NCBI RefSeq assembly: GCF_002925905.1
Contig: NZ_PRDB01000004.1
Coordinates: 186,001-250,000, forward strand
Source: Klebsiella michiganensis
Lineage (GTDB): Bacteria > Pseudomonadota > Gammaproteobacteria > Enterobacterales > Enterobacteriaceae
Length of the DNA stretch: 64,000 nucleotides
Direction: 5' to 3'
Shown here: positions 7,738 through 17,615 of the stretch, in pieces
Position numbering within the stretch: position 1 is the stretch's first letter
How the letters are laid out: the number at the start of each line of letters is the position of its first letter
Program-made: the position numbers and the translations under genes
The notes under the pieces: model-generated
What the model saw: only the letters and a program-made list of their open reading frames with translations
The model's database searches: none
What the model was told of the DNA's origin: nothing

Positions 7738-9073
7738 TTATTTCTGCAGTTCCATGCGTTTGATGTCGCCGACCACAAACAGATAGCAAACCATCGCCAT
7801 CAGGGCTGAGCATCCGACGAAGACCAGCGCTGCGTTGAATGAGTGCAGCTCGCTCACCAGGTAACCGATAACCAGCGGGGTTACGATGGAAGCGACGTTA
7901 CCAAATACGTTAAAGACGCCGCCGCACAGGCCGACAATCTCTTTCGGCGCGGTATCGGAAATCACCGGCCAGCCCAGCGCGCCGAACCCTTTACCGAAGA
8001 AAGCCAGCGCCATCAGGGTCACCACCAGCGCGGTGTTATCGGTGTAGTTACACAGAATGATGGTGGAAGCCAGCAGCATTCCGAGGACGATCGGCAGCTT
8101 ACGCGCCACGGTGATGGAAAAACCGCGTTTAATCAGATAGTCGGAGAACACCCCGCCCAGCACGCCGCCGGCAAAACCGCACAGCGCCGGAATCGATGCG
8201 ACCAGACCCACTTTCAGAATCGACATGCCCTTTTCCTGCACCAGATAAATCGGGAACCAGGTGAGGAAGAACCAGGTGATGGTATTGATAAAATATTGGC
8301 CGAAGAACACGCCCAGCATCATGCGGTTGGTCAACAGCTGCTTGATATAGTGCAGTTTAGGTCCGCTGGTCGCCGCGCTGCCGGGCTTTTTATGGTCCAT
8401 ATCAACGACGGCGCCGTTCTCGGAGATAAACTTAAGCTCCTCCTGCGTCATGCGCGGATGGTCGGTGGGGTTATGGATCAGTTTTACCCACAGGCCGGTC
8501 AGCACAAAGCCAATCACGCCCATGACGGTGAAGACGTGCTCCCAACCCCAGGCAAAGGTCAGCCAGCCCAGCAGCGGCGAGAACAGCGCCAGGGAGAAAT
8601 ACTGCGCGGAGTTAAAGATCGCAGATGCGGTCCCGCGCTCTTTCGTCGGAAACCACGCCGCGACGATACGGGCGTTTGCCGGGAAAGATGGCGCTTCAGA
8701 GAAACCCAGCATAAAGCGCATAAAAAAACATTGAGATACCCGCCCACGCCAGTGGAAACATATCCACAAAGCCTTGCAGGAAGGTAAACAGCGACCAGAA
8801 GAACAGGCTGTAAGAGTAGACTTTCTTCGAGCCAAATTTATCGAGCAGCCAGCCGCCGGGGATCTGCATCAGCAGGTAGGCCCAGCCGAAAGCGGAGAAA
8901 ATATAGCCCATCGAGACCGCGCTCAGCTGCAGCTCTTTCGCCACCTCTGTACCGGCGATCGAGAGCGTCGCCCGGTCGGCATAGTTAACGGCGGTAACAA
9001 TGAAAATGATCAACAGAATTAAATATCGAGTTGGCACTTCCCTTTTCTGTTCTATCGTTGCATCCAGACTCAT
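7738..9073 (-). pseudogene. garP: Galactarate/D-glucarate transporter GarP, frameshifted in a T7 run
   Basis: The full frame would encode 444 aa, exactly E. coli GarP length: a 12-helix major facilitator superfamily anion:cation symporter for galactarate, glucarate and glycerate. The N-terminal part (MSLDATIEQKREVPTRYLIL to WAGISMFF) is in one frame and the rest (MRFMLGFSEAPSFPANARIV to the end) in another. The switch falls in a run of seven Ts on the coding strand (plus-strand A 8722-8728); six would keep the frame. As written, translation ends soon after residue 125. Both halves are otherwise undamaged and codon use is normal, so this is recent or a sequencing error. It is the first gene of garPLRK, divergent from garD. 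Confidence 0.88.
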
Positions 9074-9344
9074 CTAATATTCCTCAGGTACAACACACCT
9101 TCCATTATTTATTTTGGCGTGATTCTTCATTATTCATAAATCAATATCAGGAGGTATCGATTTACTTATCCGGCGCATTGCAAGCATGACTCAGTATAAT
9201 CAGCTTGCGAGCGTTAAACACTGTGCATATAACCTGTAAATGGCGTTTAATTATCGTTATTGTTGTGCAAATGCAATAATCAGTGGGCGCTGTTCCACAG
9301 TTCCAGCGATTTCCCTCTTTAACGTATTCGCCCGCGCAGCAATG

Positions 9345-9360
9345 GGTGATTTAGATCACA
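9345..9360. promoter_or_regulatory. Candidate CRP-cAMP site in the garP-garD region
   Basis: GGTGATTTAGATCACA closely follows the TGTGA-N6-TCACA consensus, with one half perfect. Placement between two sugar-acid operons fits catabolite control. Confidence 0.6.
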
Positions 9361-9418
9361 TTTTCAGATTCAAACACCTGACATTCTCTATTTCACAAAT
9401 CTGCACATCAGAAATTGA

Positions 9419-9546
9419 ATATACCCTAAATATTTCGAGTTGCATGAAGGCGGCAGCGCAGGGAATCCCCAGGAGCTTACTAAAGTAAGTGACTGAGGTG
9501 AGCGAGGAAAGCCAACGCACATGCAGCTTGAAATATGACGGATATA
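9419..9546. repeat. ERIC element (about 127 bp) in the garD leader
   Basis: The stretch contains the hallmark ERIC core words GGGAATCCCCAGGAGCTTAC and AAGTAAGTGACTGAGGTGAG and ends with the complementary outer arms TATACCCTAAAT / GACGGATATA. The length is that of a full enterobacterial repetitive intergenic consensus element. It ends 45 bases before the garD ATG, so it is probably transcribed in the garD mRNA leader. Confidence 0.93.
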
Positions 9547-9591
9547 AACGTTTTATTTTATTATTCGCACCTTGCTGGAGAATACTGGACA

Positions 9592-11163
9592 ATGGCTGAT
9601 ATTGAAATTAGACAAGAATCGCCAACGGCGTTTTATATAAAAGTACACGAAACGGATAACGTGGCGATTATTGTTAACGATCGAGGTTTAAAGGCCGGAA
9701 CGCGTTTCCCTGACGGGCTCACGCTCGTTGAACATATCCCGCAAGGCCATAAAGTCGCGCTGGTCGATATTCCCGTCCACGGTGAAATCATCCGCTATGG
9801 CGAAGTGATTGGCTATGCGGTACGCGATATTCCGCAGGGCAGCTGGATTGACGAATCGCTGGTCGAACTACCGAAAGCGCCGCCGCTGCATACCCTACCG
9901 CTGGCGACCAAAGTCCCGGCGCCGCTGCCGCCGCTGGAAGGCTATACCTTCGAAGGCTATCGCAACGCCGACGGTAGCGTGGGCACCAAAAACCTGCTCG
10001 GCATTAGCACCAGCGTGCACTGCGTGGCGGGCGTCGTCGATTATGTGGTGAAAATTATCGAACGCGATCTGCTGCCGAAGTATCCCAACGTCGATGGCGT
10101 TGTGGGTCTGAACCACCTGTATGGCTGCGGCGTGGCGATTAACGCCCCGGCGGCGGTCGTCCCGATCCGCACCATTCATAACCTGGCGCTCAATCCAAAC
10201 TTCGGCGGCGAAGTGATGGTGATTGGCCTTGGCTGCGAAAAACTGCAGCCGGAGCGCCTGCTGGAAGGCACCGACGATGTGAAAAGTATCCCCGTGGATA
10301 GCGCCAGCATCGTCAGCCTGCAGGATGAGAAGCACGTCGGTTTTAAATCAATGGTGGATGACATTCTGCAGGTCGCCGAGCGCCACCTGGAGAAGCTGAA
10401 CCAGCGCCGGCGTGAAACCTGCCCGGCCTCCGAGCTGGTTGTCGGTATGCAGTGCGGCGGCAGCGATGCGTTTTCTGGCGTCACCGCCAACCCGGCGGTG
10501 GGCTACGCATCCGATCTGCTGGTGCGCTGCGGGGCGACCGTTATGTTCTCGGAAGTCACCGAAGTGCGCGATGCGATCCATTTGCTGACGCCGCGCGCCA
10601 TCAACGAAGAAGTCGGAAAACGCCTGCTGGAGGAGATGGCCTGGTACGATAACTATCTCGATATGGGCAAAACCGACCGCAGCGCCAACCCCTCCCCGGG
10701 CAACAAGAAAGGCGGCCTGGCGAACGTCGTCGAGAAAGCGCTGGGCTCTATCGCTAAATCCGGGAAGAGCGCGATTGCCGAAGTGCTCTCTCCGGGGCAG
10801 CGCCCGACCAAACGCGGGCTGATTTACGCCGCGACGCCGGCGAGCGACTTTGTCTGCGGTACTCAGCAGGTGGCTTCCGGGATCACGGTACAGGTCTTTA
10901 CTACCGGTCGCGGTACGCCGTACGGCCTGGTCGCCGTGCCGGTCATAAAAATGGCGACGCGTACCGAGCTGGCAAACCGCTGGTATGACTTAATGGATAT
11001 CAACGCGGGAACCATCGCCACCGGAGAAGAAACCATCGAAGAGGTAGGGCTGAAGTTGTTTGAATTTATTCTTGATGTCGCCAGCGGCCGCAAGAAGACC
11101 TTCTCGGATCAGTGGGGATTGCACAATCAGCTGGCGGTGTTTAACCCGGCGCCGGTGACGTGA
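9592..11163 (+). CDS. garD: D-galactarate dehydratase GarD
   Basis: 523 aa from the ATG at 9592 ([18 protein letters not shown]), the E. coli length; an in-frame ATG 57 bases upstream lies in ERIC-derived sequence and is rejected. The iron-dependent enzyme removes water from meso-galactarate to give 5-keto-4-deoxy-D-glucarate, feeding GarL. The N-terminal SAF-like domain covers about residues 1-95. The C-terminal UxaA/GarD catalytic domain carries conserved Cys/His-containing stretches such as [20 protein letters not shown] and [13 protein letters not shown]. It is monocistronic, divergent from garPLRK. Confidence 0.97.
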   Translation: MADIEIRQESPTAFYIKVHETDNVAIIVNDRGLKAGTRFPDGLTLVEHIPQGHKVALVDIPVHGEIIRYGEVIGYAVRDIPQGSWIDESLVELPKAPPLHTLPLATKVPAPLPPLEGYTFEGYRNADGSVGTKNLLGISTSVHCVAGVVDYVVKIIERDLLPKYPNVDGVVGLNHLYGCGVAINAPAAVVPIRTIHNLALNPNFGGEVMVIGLGCEKLQPERLLEGTDDVKSIPVDSASIVSLQDEKHVGFKSMVDDILQVAERHLEKLNQRRRETCPASELVVGMQCGGSDAFSGVTANPAVGYASDLLVRCGATVMFSEVTEVRDAIHLLTPRAINEEVGKRLLEEMAWYDNYLDMGKTDRSANPSPGNKKGGLANVVEKALGSIAKSGKSAIAEVLSPGQRPTKRGLIYAATPASDFVCGTQQVASGITVQVFTTGRGTPYGLVAVPVIKMATRTELANRWYDLMDINAGTIATGEETIEEVGLKLFEFILDVASGRKKTFSDQWGLHNQLAVFNPAPVT

Positions 11164-11177
11164 TAATCCTTAGCAGA

Positions 11178-11215
11178 AAAGCCGGGCGGCGGTGAATGAG
11201 CATCGCCCCCGGCGT
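11178..11215. terminator. Hairpin between convergent garD and agaR
   Basis: GCCGGGCGGCGGTG...CATCGCCCCCGGC forms a long GC-rich stem with an AAAA flank on the left, which gives U residues when read on the minus strand. It could serve as terminator for agaR; it also resembles a REP unit. Confidence 0.5.
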
Positions 11216-11223
11216 ATCAATAT

Positions 11224-12033
11224 TTACGCATTCACCAGAATGACTTCAACGCCGCTCTTACGCAGCCCCTCCAGGCTTTCTGGCGGGATACCATCATCAA
11301 CGATGATGGTATCGATCCGCTGAGTGTCGACGATCTTATGCAAGCTGGAACGGTTGAATTTTGTCGAGTCGGTGACCACGATAATGCGCTCCGCAACCTC
11401 ACACATCCGACGATTTAGTCTGGCCTCGTCTTCATTATGGGTGCTGACGCCCCGCTCCAGATCGATCGCATCAACACCAAGAAACAGCATATCAAAGTGG
11501 TAATTTTGCAACGACTGTTCTGCCTGGTCGCCATAGAACGAAAGCGATTGACGACGCAAGTGCCCACCGGTCATCAACAGCTCAACACCATCCGCTTCAA
11601 GTAATGCATTAGCAACATTCATACCGTTGGTCATAGCAATAACATCAGTATGCTCGCGCAGCAGACGGGCGATCTCATATGTCGTGGTACCGGAATCGAG
11701 AATAACGCGATGCCCCGGCCCGATCAGCGCAACAGCAGCTCCGGCGATACGCCGTTTTATCGCCGTATTCAGCGAGCTTTTATCCTCAACAGAAGGCTCT
11801 CCGCCGGGGATATTACTGTCGCAAATCAGTGCACCACCATAAGCCCGAACGGCGATCCCCTGCTTTTCTAGAAACGCAAGATCGTTACGGATCGTCACCG
11901 TAGAAACGCCGAACAATTCAGAAAGATCGTTCACCTGCACGCTTCCATGCTGCCGCAACCGCTGGATGATCTGCTCTCGTCTTTCGCTGGTACCGGGTAC
12001 CCGCTTATCTGCAGCATGGTCTGTGTTGCTCAT
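11224..12033 (-). CDS. agaR: DeoR-family repressor of the GalNAc regulon, AgaR
   Basis: 269 aa, the length of E. coli AgaR, which it follows closely. The N-terminal DeoR winged helix ([11 protein letters not shown], then [19 protein letters not shown], about residues 15-55) binds operators; the C-terminal sugar-sensing domain (DeoRC fold) contains DSGTTT and [18 protein letters not shown]. AgaR represses aga transcription until a GalNAc-derived phosphate sugar is present. It is transcribed away from agaZ, and three AgaR-like boxes lie in the 250 bp between them, so it likely represses itself as well. Confidence 0.96.
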   Translation of the reverse strand: MSNTDHAADKRVPGTSERREQIIQRLRQHGSVQVNDLSELFGVSTVTIRNDLAFLEKQGIAVRAYGGALICDSNIPGGEPSVEDKSSLNTAIKRRIAGAAVALIGPGHRVILDSGTTTYEIARLLREHTDVIAMTNGMNVANALLEADGVELLMTGGHLRRQSLSFYGDQAEQSLQNYHFDMLFLGVDAIDLERGVSTHNEDEARLNRRMCEVAERIIVVTDSTKFNRSSLHKIVDTQRIDTIIVDDGIPPESLEGLRKSGVEVILVNA

Positions 12034-12283
12034 AAGAAATCCTTTAACTAATTCTTTCGTTTTATTTCGTTTTCCTTATTAACGCCTTTCTTTTACCCGA
12101 ATGCAAGCCCCGCGATAGGTATCTCAGCCCATAAACTCGCCGCAAAACACTTTCATTATGTTTCTTTTGTGAAACAGATCGGAAAACTATTATCTTTCGT
12201 TTTATTTTTATAACACCATGATGCAGTATAAAATGAAACAAAACGAAAGATAATTATCATAACCATCCAACCTGGAGAGGAAA
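12034..12283. promoter_or_regulatory. agaR-agaZ control region with three AgaR operators
   Basis: Three copies of the AgaR core are seen: CTTTCGTTTTATTTCGTTTT at 12054-12073, ATCTTTCGTTTTATTTTTA at about 12192-12210, and the reverse orientation GAAACAAAACGAAAGATAAT at about 12234-12253. The last two are close together near the agaZ start, the first adjoins agaR. The motif is the one described for AgaR in E. coli and recurs upstream of agaS. Confidence 0.8.
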
Positions 12284-13585
12284 GTGAAACATCTGACGAC
12301 TATGGTGGAACAGCATAAACGGGGGAAAGCAAACGGTATATATGCCGTTTGTTCGGCGCATCCACTAGTTCTGGAGTCTGCAATACGCTACGCACATGCT
12401 AACCGAACTCCTCTGCTGATCGAGGCAACCTCCAATCAGGTTGATCAGTTTGGCGGTTATACGGGAATGACCCCAGCTGATTTTCGCCACTTTGTCTGCC
12501 AACTGGCCAACTCGCTTGATTTCCCCGAAGAGCAGTTAATTCTGGGCGGCGACCATCTCGGCCCAAATCGTTGGCAGCATCTGCCAGCAGAGCAGGCGAT
12601 GGCCAATGCTGACGGTTTGATCAAAAGCTACGTGGCTTCTGGATTTAAAAAAATCCATCTTGATTGCAGCATGTCCTGTCAGGGCGATCCGGTTCCGCTA
12701 ACCGATGCTATCGTCGCTGAACGTGCTGCACGTCTGGCAAAGATTGCCGAGGAAACCTGCGTGGAGCAGTTCGGCGAATCGGATCTCGTCTACGTCATTG
12801 GCACCGAAGTGCCTGTACCAGGCGGTGCCCACGAAACATTAGCCGAGCTAGAGGTCACTACACCCGATGCGGCACGCGCCACGCTGAAAGCCCATCGCCA
12901 TGCGTTTGAAAAACTGGGTCTGGATACCATCTGGTCCCGCATCATTGCCCTGGTTGTGCAACCCGGCGTCGAGTTCGATCATACGCACATCATAGATTAC
13001 CAACCGCAAAAAGCCGTCGCTCTGAGCAAAATGGTTGAAGCTTACGACACGTTGGTATTCGAAGCACACTCCACGGATTACCAGACGCCGCAATCTTTGC
13101 GCCAGCTAGTGAAAGATCACTTCGCCATTCTGAAAGTTGGTCCGGCGTTGACTTTCGCCCTGCGCGAAGCGCTGTTCTCGCTAGCAGCCATTGAGGAGGA
13201 GCTGTTGCCGGCCAAAGCCTGCTCTGGCCTGCGTCACGTACTTGAGAGCGTAATGCTAGATCGCCCGGAATACTGGCAAAGCCACTATCACGGCGATGGC
13301 AACGCACGTCGTCTGGCCCGCGGCTACAGCTATTCCGATCGCGTTCGTTATTACTGGCCGGACAGCCAGATTGATGACGCATTCGAAAGATTGGTTCGCA
13401 ATCTGGCGGGTGAGCCAATCCCGCTACCGCTTATCAGCCAGTATTTACCTTTGCAGTACGTAAAAGTACGCGAGGGAGATCTCAGTGCCACGCCGCGGGA
13501 ACTCATCATGAGCCACATTCAGGACATACTGCAGCAGTACCATGCCGCCTGTCAGGGCGTTACTTCCATAACGGATAACAACTAA
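12284..13585 (+). CDS. agaZ: Tagatose-1,6-bisphosphate aldolase chaperone subunit AgaZ (KbaZ)
   Basis: 433 aa from a GTG start at 12284 with GGAG 6 bases upstream; E. coli AgaZ is 426 aa, and the extra residues are at the C-terminus. AgaZ/GatZ proteins are non-catalytic partners that stabilise and activate the class II aldolase subunit KbaY. The sequence shows the family stretches [36 protein letters not shown] and [14 protein letters not shown]. It is first in the six-gene run agaZ-V-W-E-F-A, whose PTS genes are complete here; E. coli K-12 has a deletion running from agaW into agaA. Confidence 0.95.
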   Translation: MKHLTTMVEQHKRGKANGIYAVCSAHPLVLESAIRYAHANRTPLLIEATSNQVDQFGGYTGMTPADFRHFVCQLANSLDFPEEQLILGGDHLGPNRWQHLPAEQAMANADGLIKSYVASGFKKIHLDCSMSCQGDPVPLTDAIVAERAARLAKIAEETCVEQFGESDLVYVIGTEVPVPGGAHETLAELEVTTPDAARATLKAHRHAFEKLGLDTIWSRIIALVVQPGVEFDHTHIIDYQPQKAVALSKMVEAYDTLVFEAHSTDYQTPQSLRQLVKDHFAILKVGPALTFALREALFSLAAIEEELLPAKACSGLRHVLESVMLDRPEYWQSHYHGDGNARRLARGYSYSDRVRYYWPDSQIDDAFERLVRNLAGEPIPLPLISQYLPLQYVKVREGDLSATPRELIMSHIQDILQQYHAACQGVTSITDNN

Positions 13586-13597
13586 GAGGAAAACGCT

Positions 13598-14071
13598 ATG
13601 CCAAATATCGTACTGAGTCGTATTGACGAAAGACTCATCCATGGCCAGGTAGGCGTACAGTGGGTCGGATTTGCGGGGGCAAATCTGGTACTGGTCGCTA
13701 ATGATGAAGTCGCTGAAGACACCGTGCAGCAGAATCTGATGGAAATGGTTTTGGCCGAAGGGATTGCCGTACGTTTCTGGTCGCTGCAAAAAACGATCGA
13801 TAACATTCACCGCGCCGCCGACCGGCAGAAAATTTTACTGGTATGCAGAACACCGACTGATTTTCTCAAGCTGGTCGAAGGCGGTGTGCCCGTCACACGC
13901 ATCAATGTGGGAAACATGCATTACGCCGAAGGTAAAAAACAAATTGCCAAAACTGTTTCTGTCGACGCGAACGATATCAGCGCCTTTAACGGTCTGAAAG
14001 CGTCCGGAGTGGAATGCTTCGTTCAGGGTGTCCCGACAGAACCTGCTTTGGATCTCTTTAAACTACTTTGA
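13598..14071 (+). CDS. agaV: GalNAc-specific PTS enzyme IIB, AgaV
   Basis: 157 aa, mannose-family EIIB. The N-terminus LSRIDERLIHGQVGVQW carries the phosphorylated histidine (His 15) of this family, and the C-terminus VECFVQGVPTEPALDLFKLL is typical. It takes phosphate from AgaF (EIIA) and passes it to the sugar crossing through AgaW/AgaE. A strong AAGAGGAAAA ribosome-binding site precedes the ATG, 12 bases after agaZ. Confidence 0.95.
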   Translation: MPNIVLSRIDERLIHGQVGVQWVGFAGANLVLVANDEVAEDTVQQNLMEMVLAEGIAVRFWSLQKTIDNIHRAADRQKILLVCRTPTDFLKLVEGGVPVTRINVGNMHYAEGKKQIAKTVSVDANDISAFNGLKASGVECFVQGVPTEPALDLFKLL

Positions 14072-14081
14072 GGGATTCACA

Positions 14082-14861
14082 ATGGAAATTAGTCTGTTGC
14101 AGGCTTTTGCATTAGGTATTCTCGCCTTTATTGCCGGCCTCGATATGTTCAACGGTTTAACACACATGCACCGTCCAGTGGTACTTGGGCCGCTGGTTGG
14201 TCTGATACTGGGCGATCTGCATACCGGTATTTTAACCGGCGGCACGCTGGAACTGGTGTGGATGGGTCTGGCGCCGCTCGCTGGCGCTCAGCCGCCTAAC
14301 GTCATTATTGGCACTATCGTGGGAACAACTTTTGCCATAACCACCGGCGTGAAACCTGACGTGGCTGTAGGGGTCGCCGTACCGTTTGCCGTCGCAGTAC
14401 AAATGGGCATTACCTTCCTGTTCTCCGTCATGTCCGGCGTGATGTCCCGCTGCGATCGCATGGCCGCAAATGCCGATACAGCAGGTATTGAACGGGTTAA
14501 CTATCTGGCGCTGCTGGCGCTAGGCATTTTCTACTTCCTTTGCGCTTTCCTGCCAATTTACTTCGGAGCAGAACACGCGAAAACCGCCATTGATGTGCTG
14601 CCCGAACGTCTGATTGACGGCCTGGGCGTTGCAGGCGGCATCATGCCCGCTATCGGCTTTGCCGTACTGCTAAAAATCATGCTGAAAAACGTCTATATCC
14701 CTTATTTCATCATAGGTTTCGTTGCCGCGGCCTGGCTCAAGCTTCCGGTCCTGGCTATCGCCGCGGCCGCGCTGGCAATGGCGCTGATCGATCTGCTGCG
14801 TAAATCTCCCGAACCGACTAAACCAGCGGCACAGAAAGAGGAATTCGAAGATGGCATCTAA
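14082..14861 (+). CDS. agaW: GalNAc-specific PTS enzyme IIC, AgaW
   Basis: 259 aa from the ATG at 14082 (MEISLLQAFALGILAFI), preceded by GAGGG; an upstream in-frame start inside agaV is not used. A polytopic membrane protein of the mannose-type IIC family with the signature GGTLELVWMGLAPLAGAQPPN (about 49-69, which faces the substrate path). It forms the GalNAc channel with AgaE. It is full length here, whereas K-12 retains only a truncated agaW. Its end overlaps agaE by 11 bases, so the two are coupled. Confidence 0.95.
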   Translation: MEISLLQAFALGILAFIAGLDMFNGLTHMHRPVVLGPLVGLILGDLHTGILTGGTLELVWMGLAPLAGAQPPNVIIGTIVGTTFAITTGVKPDVAVGVAVPFAVAVQMGITFLFSVMSGVMSRCDRMAANADTAGIERVNYLALLALGIFYFLCAFLPIYFGAEHAKTAIDVLPERLIDGLGVAGGIMPAIGFAVLLKIMLKNVYIPYFIIGFVAAAWLKLPVLAIAAAALAMALIDLLRKSPEPTKPAAQKEEFEDGI

Positions 14862-15729
14862 CCAACATACCTTGTCGAATACGACTGAAAATGAAGAAAC
14901 GCTGCTCACCGGGGTGAATGAAAACGTCTATGAAGATCAGAATATTGGCGCCGATCTCACTAAAAAAGACATTAACCGCGTGGCCTGGCGTTCCATGCTG
15001 CTGCAGGCTTCTTTTAACTATGAGCGTATGCAGGCATCTGGTTGGCTATACGGTCTGCTACCCGCGTTGAAAAAGATCCATACCAACAAACGCGATTTGG
15101 CCCGAGCCATGAAAGGCCATATGGGATTCTTTAATACCCATCCTTTCCTGGTGACGTTTGTTATTGGCATCATTCTGGCAATGGAACGCTCCAAGCAGGA
15201 TGTCAACAGCATCCAAAGCACCAAAATCGCCGTTGGCGCACCGCTCGGTGGGATTGGCGATGCCATGTTCTGGCTGACGCTGTTGCCGATCTGCGGCGGG
15301 ATAGGAGCCAGCCTGGCGCTGCAAGGCTCTATCCTTGGCGCAATAGTCTTTATCGTGTTGTTTAACGTCGTCCATCTCGGTCTACGCTTTGGTCTGGCGC
15401 ACTATGCATATCGAATGGGCGTCGCAGCAATTCCGCTTATCAAAGCGAACACAAAGAAAGTGGGTCATGCGGCGTCAATCGTTGGGATGACGGTCATTGG
15501 GGCGCTGGTAGCAACCTATGTTCGCCTGAATACGACGCTCGAAATCAAGGCCGGCGATGCGGTGGTTAAACTGCAGGCCGACGTTATTGATAAATTGATG
15601 CCCGCATTTTTGCCGCTGGTCTATACCCTGACCATGTACTGGCTGGTACGCAGAGGCTGGAGTCCGCTGCGCCTTATTGGCATCACCGTGGTTCTGGGCG
15701 TCGTCGGTAAATTCTGTCACTTCCTGTAA
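14851..15729 (+). CDS. agaE: GalNAc-specific PTS enzyme IID, AgaE
   Basis: 292 aa, mannose-type EIID membrane component, equal in length to AgaE of E. coli strains with an intact locus and absent from K-12. The cytoplasmic N-terminal region leads into the family motif SFNYERMQASGWLYGLLPAL (about 54-73) and GAPLGGIGDAMFWLTLLPI (about 130-148); C-terminal helices span roughly 150-290. It overlaps agaW and lies 17 bases before agaF. Confidence 0.95.
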   Translation: MASNQHTLSNTTENEETLLTGVNENVYEDQNIGADLTKKDINRVAWRSMLLQASFNYERMQASGWLYGLLPALKKIHTNKRDLARAMKGHMGFFNTHPFLVTFVIGIILAMERSKQDVNSIQSTKIAVGAPLGGIGDAMFWLTLLPICGGIGASLALQGSILGAIVFIVLFNVVHLGLRFGLAHYAYRMGVAAIPLIKANTKKVGHAASIVGMTVIGALVATYVRLNTTLEIKAGDAVVKLQADVIDKLMPAFLPLVYTLTMYWLVRRGWSPLRLIGITVVLGVVGKFCHFL

Positions 15730-15746
15730 AGCAAAAGAGGTCAGAG

Positions 15747-16181
15747 ATGTTAGGTATCATTTTGACGGGGCATGGCGGATTTGCCAGCGGCATGGAAAAA
15801 GCGATGAAGCAGATCCTCGGCGAGCAGTCTCACTTTATCGCTATCGATTTTCCTGAGACTTCCACCACCGCGCTGCTTACCTCGCAGCTTGAGCAGGCTG
15901 TTGGAGAACTGGACGGCGAAGAAGGCCTCATATTCCTGACCGACCTGCTCGGCGGGACGCCATTCCGCGTTGCATCAACACTGGCGATGCAAAAAACCGG
16001 CCGTGAAGTGATTACCGGCACCAACCTGCAGCTACTGCTGGAAATGGTGCTGGATCGCGATGAACTCAGCGGCGAGGCGTTTCGCATACAGGCCCTGGAG
16101 TGCGGGCACCGTGGCTTGACCAGTCTGGTGGACGAGCTAGGACGCTGTCGCGAAGAGAGCACCGCCGAGGAAGGGATATGA
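15747..16181 (+). CDS. agaF: GalNAc-specific PTS enzyme IIA, AgaF
   Basis: 144 aa, mannose-family EIIA. MLGIILTGHGGFASGMEKAM has the phosphorylatable histidine (His 9) near the N-terminus; FLTDLLGGTPFRVAS (about 59-73) is the second family motif. It accepts phosphate from HPr and donates to AgaV. Its TGA stop shares ATGA with the agaA start. Confidence 0.95.
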   Translation: MLGIILTGHGGFASGMEKAMKQILGEQSHFIAIDFPETSTTALLTSQLEQAVGELDGEEGLIFLTDLLGGTPFRVASTLAMQKTGREVITGTNLQLLLEMVLDRDELSGEAFRIQALECGHRGLTSLVDELGRCREESTAEEGI

Positions 16182-17311
16182 CACAAATTCTGCGCGCCAG
16201 ACGTCTGCTGACGGAACAAGGCTGGCTGGACGATCATCAACTGCGTATTGAAGAGGGTGTCATTACGGCAATAGAGCCTATCTCCATGGGAACCATGCTC
16301 CGTGATGCTGAGCTACTCGCTCCCGCTTACATCGATACTCACGTCCACGGTGGCGCCGGGGTCGATGTGATGGACGATGCTCCGGATGTACTTGATAAAC
16401 TAGCCATGCACAAAGCACGTGAAGGGGTTGCCGGCTGGCTCCCCACCACCGTTACGGCTCCGTTAGAGACGATACCCCGAGTGCTGGCGCGTATAGCGCA
16501 ACGCTGCTATTCCAGAGGTCCCGGAGCGCAGGTGCTGGGAAGCTATCTGGAAGGTCCTTATTTTACGCCGCAGAACAAAGGCGCTCATCCTGCGGAATGG
16601 TTCCGCGAACTGGATCTCGCAGAACTGGATGAAATGATAGCCATTTCTCGCGATACCCTGCGCGTGGTTGCGCTGGCACCGGAAAAAACCGGAGCACTTC
16701 AGGCGATTAACCATCTGAAGCATCGAGGTCTGCGGGTAATGTTGGGGCATAGCGCGGCGACCTGCGAGCAAACCCGGAGCGCTTTTGATGCCGGTGCGGA
16801 CGGGCTGGTGCATTGCTATAACGGTATGACGGGATTACACCATAGGGAACCGGGCATGGTTGGCGCAGGGTTAACCGACGCACGTGCATGGCTGGAACTT
16901 ATCGCCGACGGACACCACGTTCACCCCACTGCCATGAAGCTATGCTGCTGCTGCGCGCAAGACCGGATAGTACTAATTACCGATGCGATGCAGGCCGCGG
17001 GAATGCCTGACGGGAGCTATACCTTATGCGGCCAAAAGGTAGAGATGCGTGGTGGTATTGTGCGGACCGCTTCCGGTAGTCTGGCGGGCAGTACGCTTTC
17101 GGTAGATGCGGCGGTTCGTAATATGGTCGAACTCACCGGTATCTCCCCTGAGAATGCTATCCATATGGCTTCACTACATCCAGCCCGTCTGCTGGGAATC
17201 GACCATCAGTTAGGTTCGCTAAAGGCCGGTAAACGCGCCAGCGCCATCGCCCTCAACGGTGGACTGCATTTACAAGGGATATGGATTCAGGGCCAGGTTT
17301 TCCCTCTATAG
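16178..17311 (+). CDS. agaA: N-acetylgalactosamine-6-phosphate deacetylase AgaA
   Basis: 377 aa from the ATG at 16178 overlapping the agaF stop (ATGA); the longer frame beginning at 16100 is inside agaF and rejected. It removes acetate from GalNAc-6-phosphate. It is a NagA-like amidohydrolase: metal-binding YIDTHVHGGAG (about 48-58), GSYLEGPYF, MLGHSAAT with a ligand His, LVHCYNGMTGLHHREPG, and the catalytic Asp in ITDAMQAAGMPDG. K-12 has only a C-terminal remnant fused after the deletion. It closes the agaZVWEFA operon. Confidence 0.96.
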   Translation: MTQILRARRLLTEQGWLDDHQLRIEEGVITAIEPISMGTMLRDAELLAPAYIDTHVHGGAGVDVMDDAPDVLDKLAMHKAREGVAGWLPTTVTAPLETIPRVLARIAQRCYSRGPGAQVLGSYLEGPYFTPQNKGAHPAEWFRELDLAELDEMIAISRDTLRVVALAPEKTGALQAINHLKHRGLRVMLGHSAATCEQTRSAFDAGADGLVHCYNGMTGLHHREPGMVGAGLTDARAWLELIADGHHVHPTAMKLCCCCAQDRIVLITDAMQAAGMPDGSYTLCGQKVEMRGGIVRTASGSLAGSTLSVDAAVRNMVELTGISPENAIHMASLHPARLLGIDHQLGSLKAGKRASAIALNGGLHLQGIWIQGQVFPL

Positions 17312-17615
17312 CCCTTCATTAAACGTCATAGTGGCCTTCGACTTACGATCGCAAGGCCTTTACTTTCTTTTCCTTTCGTAAAACAAAACTCTCACGTTGA
17401 TTTCATGGGATTTATTATCCATTTATCAATTACATATATAAAACCCCCGCTCCCTCGATCACAAATTTCGTTTTATTTCATTTTGCATCATTGAACTTTC
17501 GATTTCTTTCCTATAAATTTTAATCAATCGATCACATGAACAAGTGAAACAAAACGAAAGATAGCGACAATTTGCCAGCGTCTGATGTGGAGTTCACAAG
17601 ATAAGGACTTACGTT
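17312..17615. promoter_or_regulatory. agaS promoter region with AgaR operators
   Basis: 304 bp without a gene. AgaR-like cores lie at about 17363-17389 (imperfect, TTTCTTTTCCTTTCGTAAAA), 17465-17484 (TTTCGTTTTATTTCATTTTG) and, in reverse orientation, 17544-17562 (GTGAAACAAAACGAAAGAT). ATCACA half sites at 17458-17463 and 17530-17535 are candidate CRP contacts. A separate promoter for agaS fits the E. coli arrangement. Confidence 0.75.

Larger units (their letters stand above)
9074..9591. promoter_or_regulatory. garP-garD divergent control region
   Basis: 518 bp between divergent garP and garD. It carries a likely CRP site (GGTGATTTAGATCACA, 9345-9360) and an ERIC element (9419-9546) just before garD. 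In E. coli these operons are activated by CdaR with catabolite control; I cannot point to a CdaR box with confidence. An open frame at 9240-9488 runs through the ERIC and is not considered coding. Confidence 0.6.
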
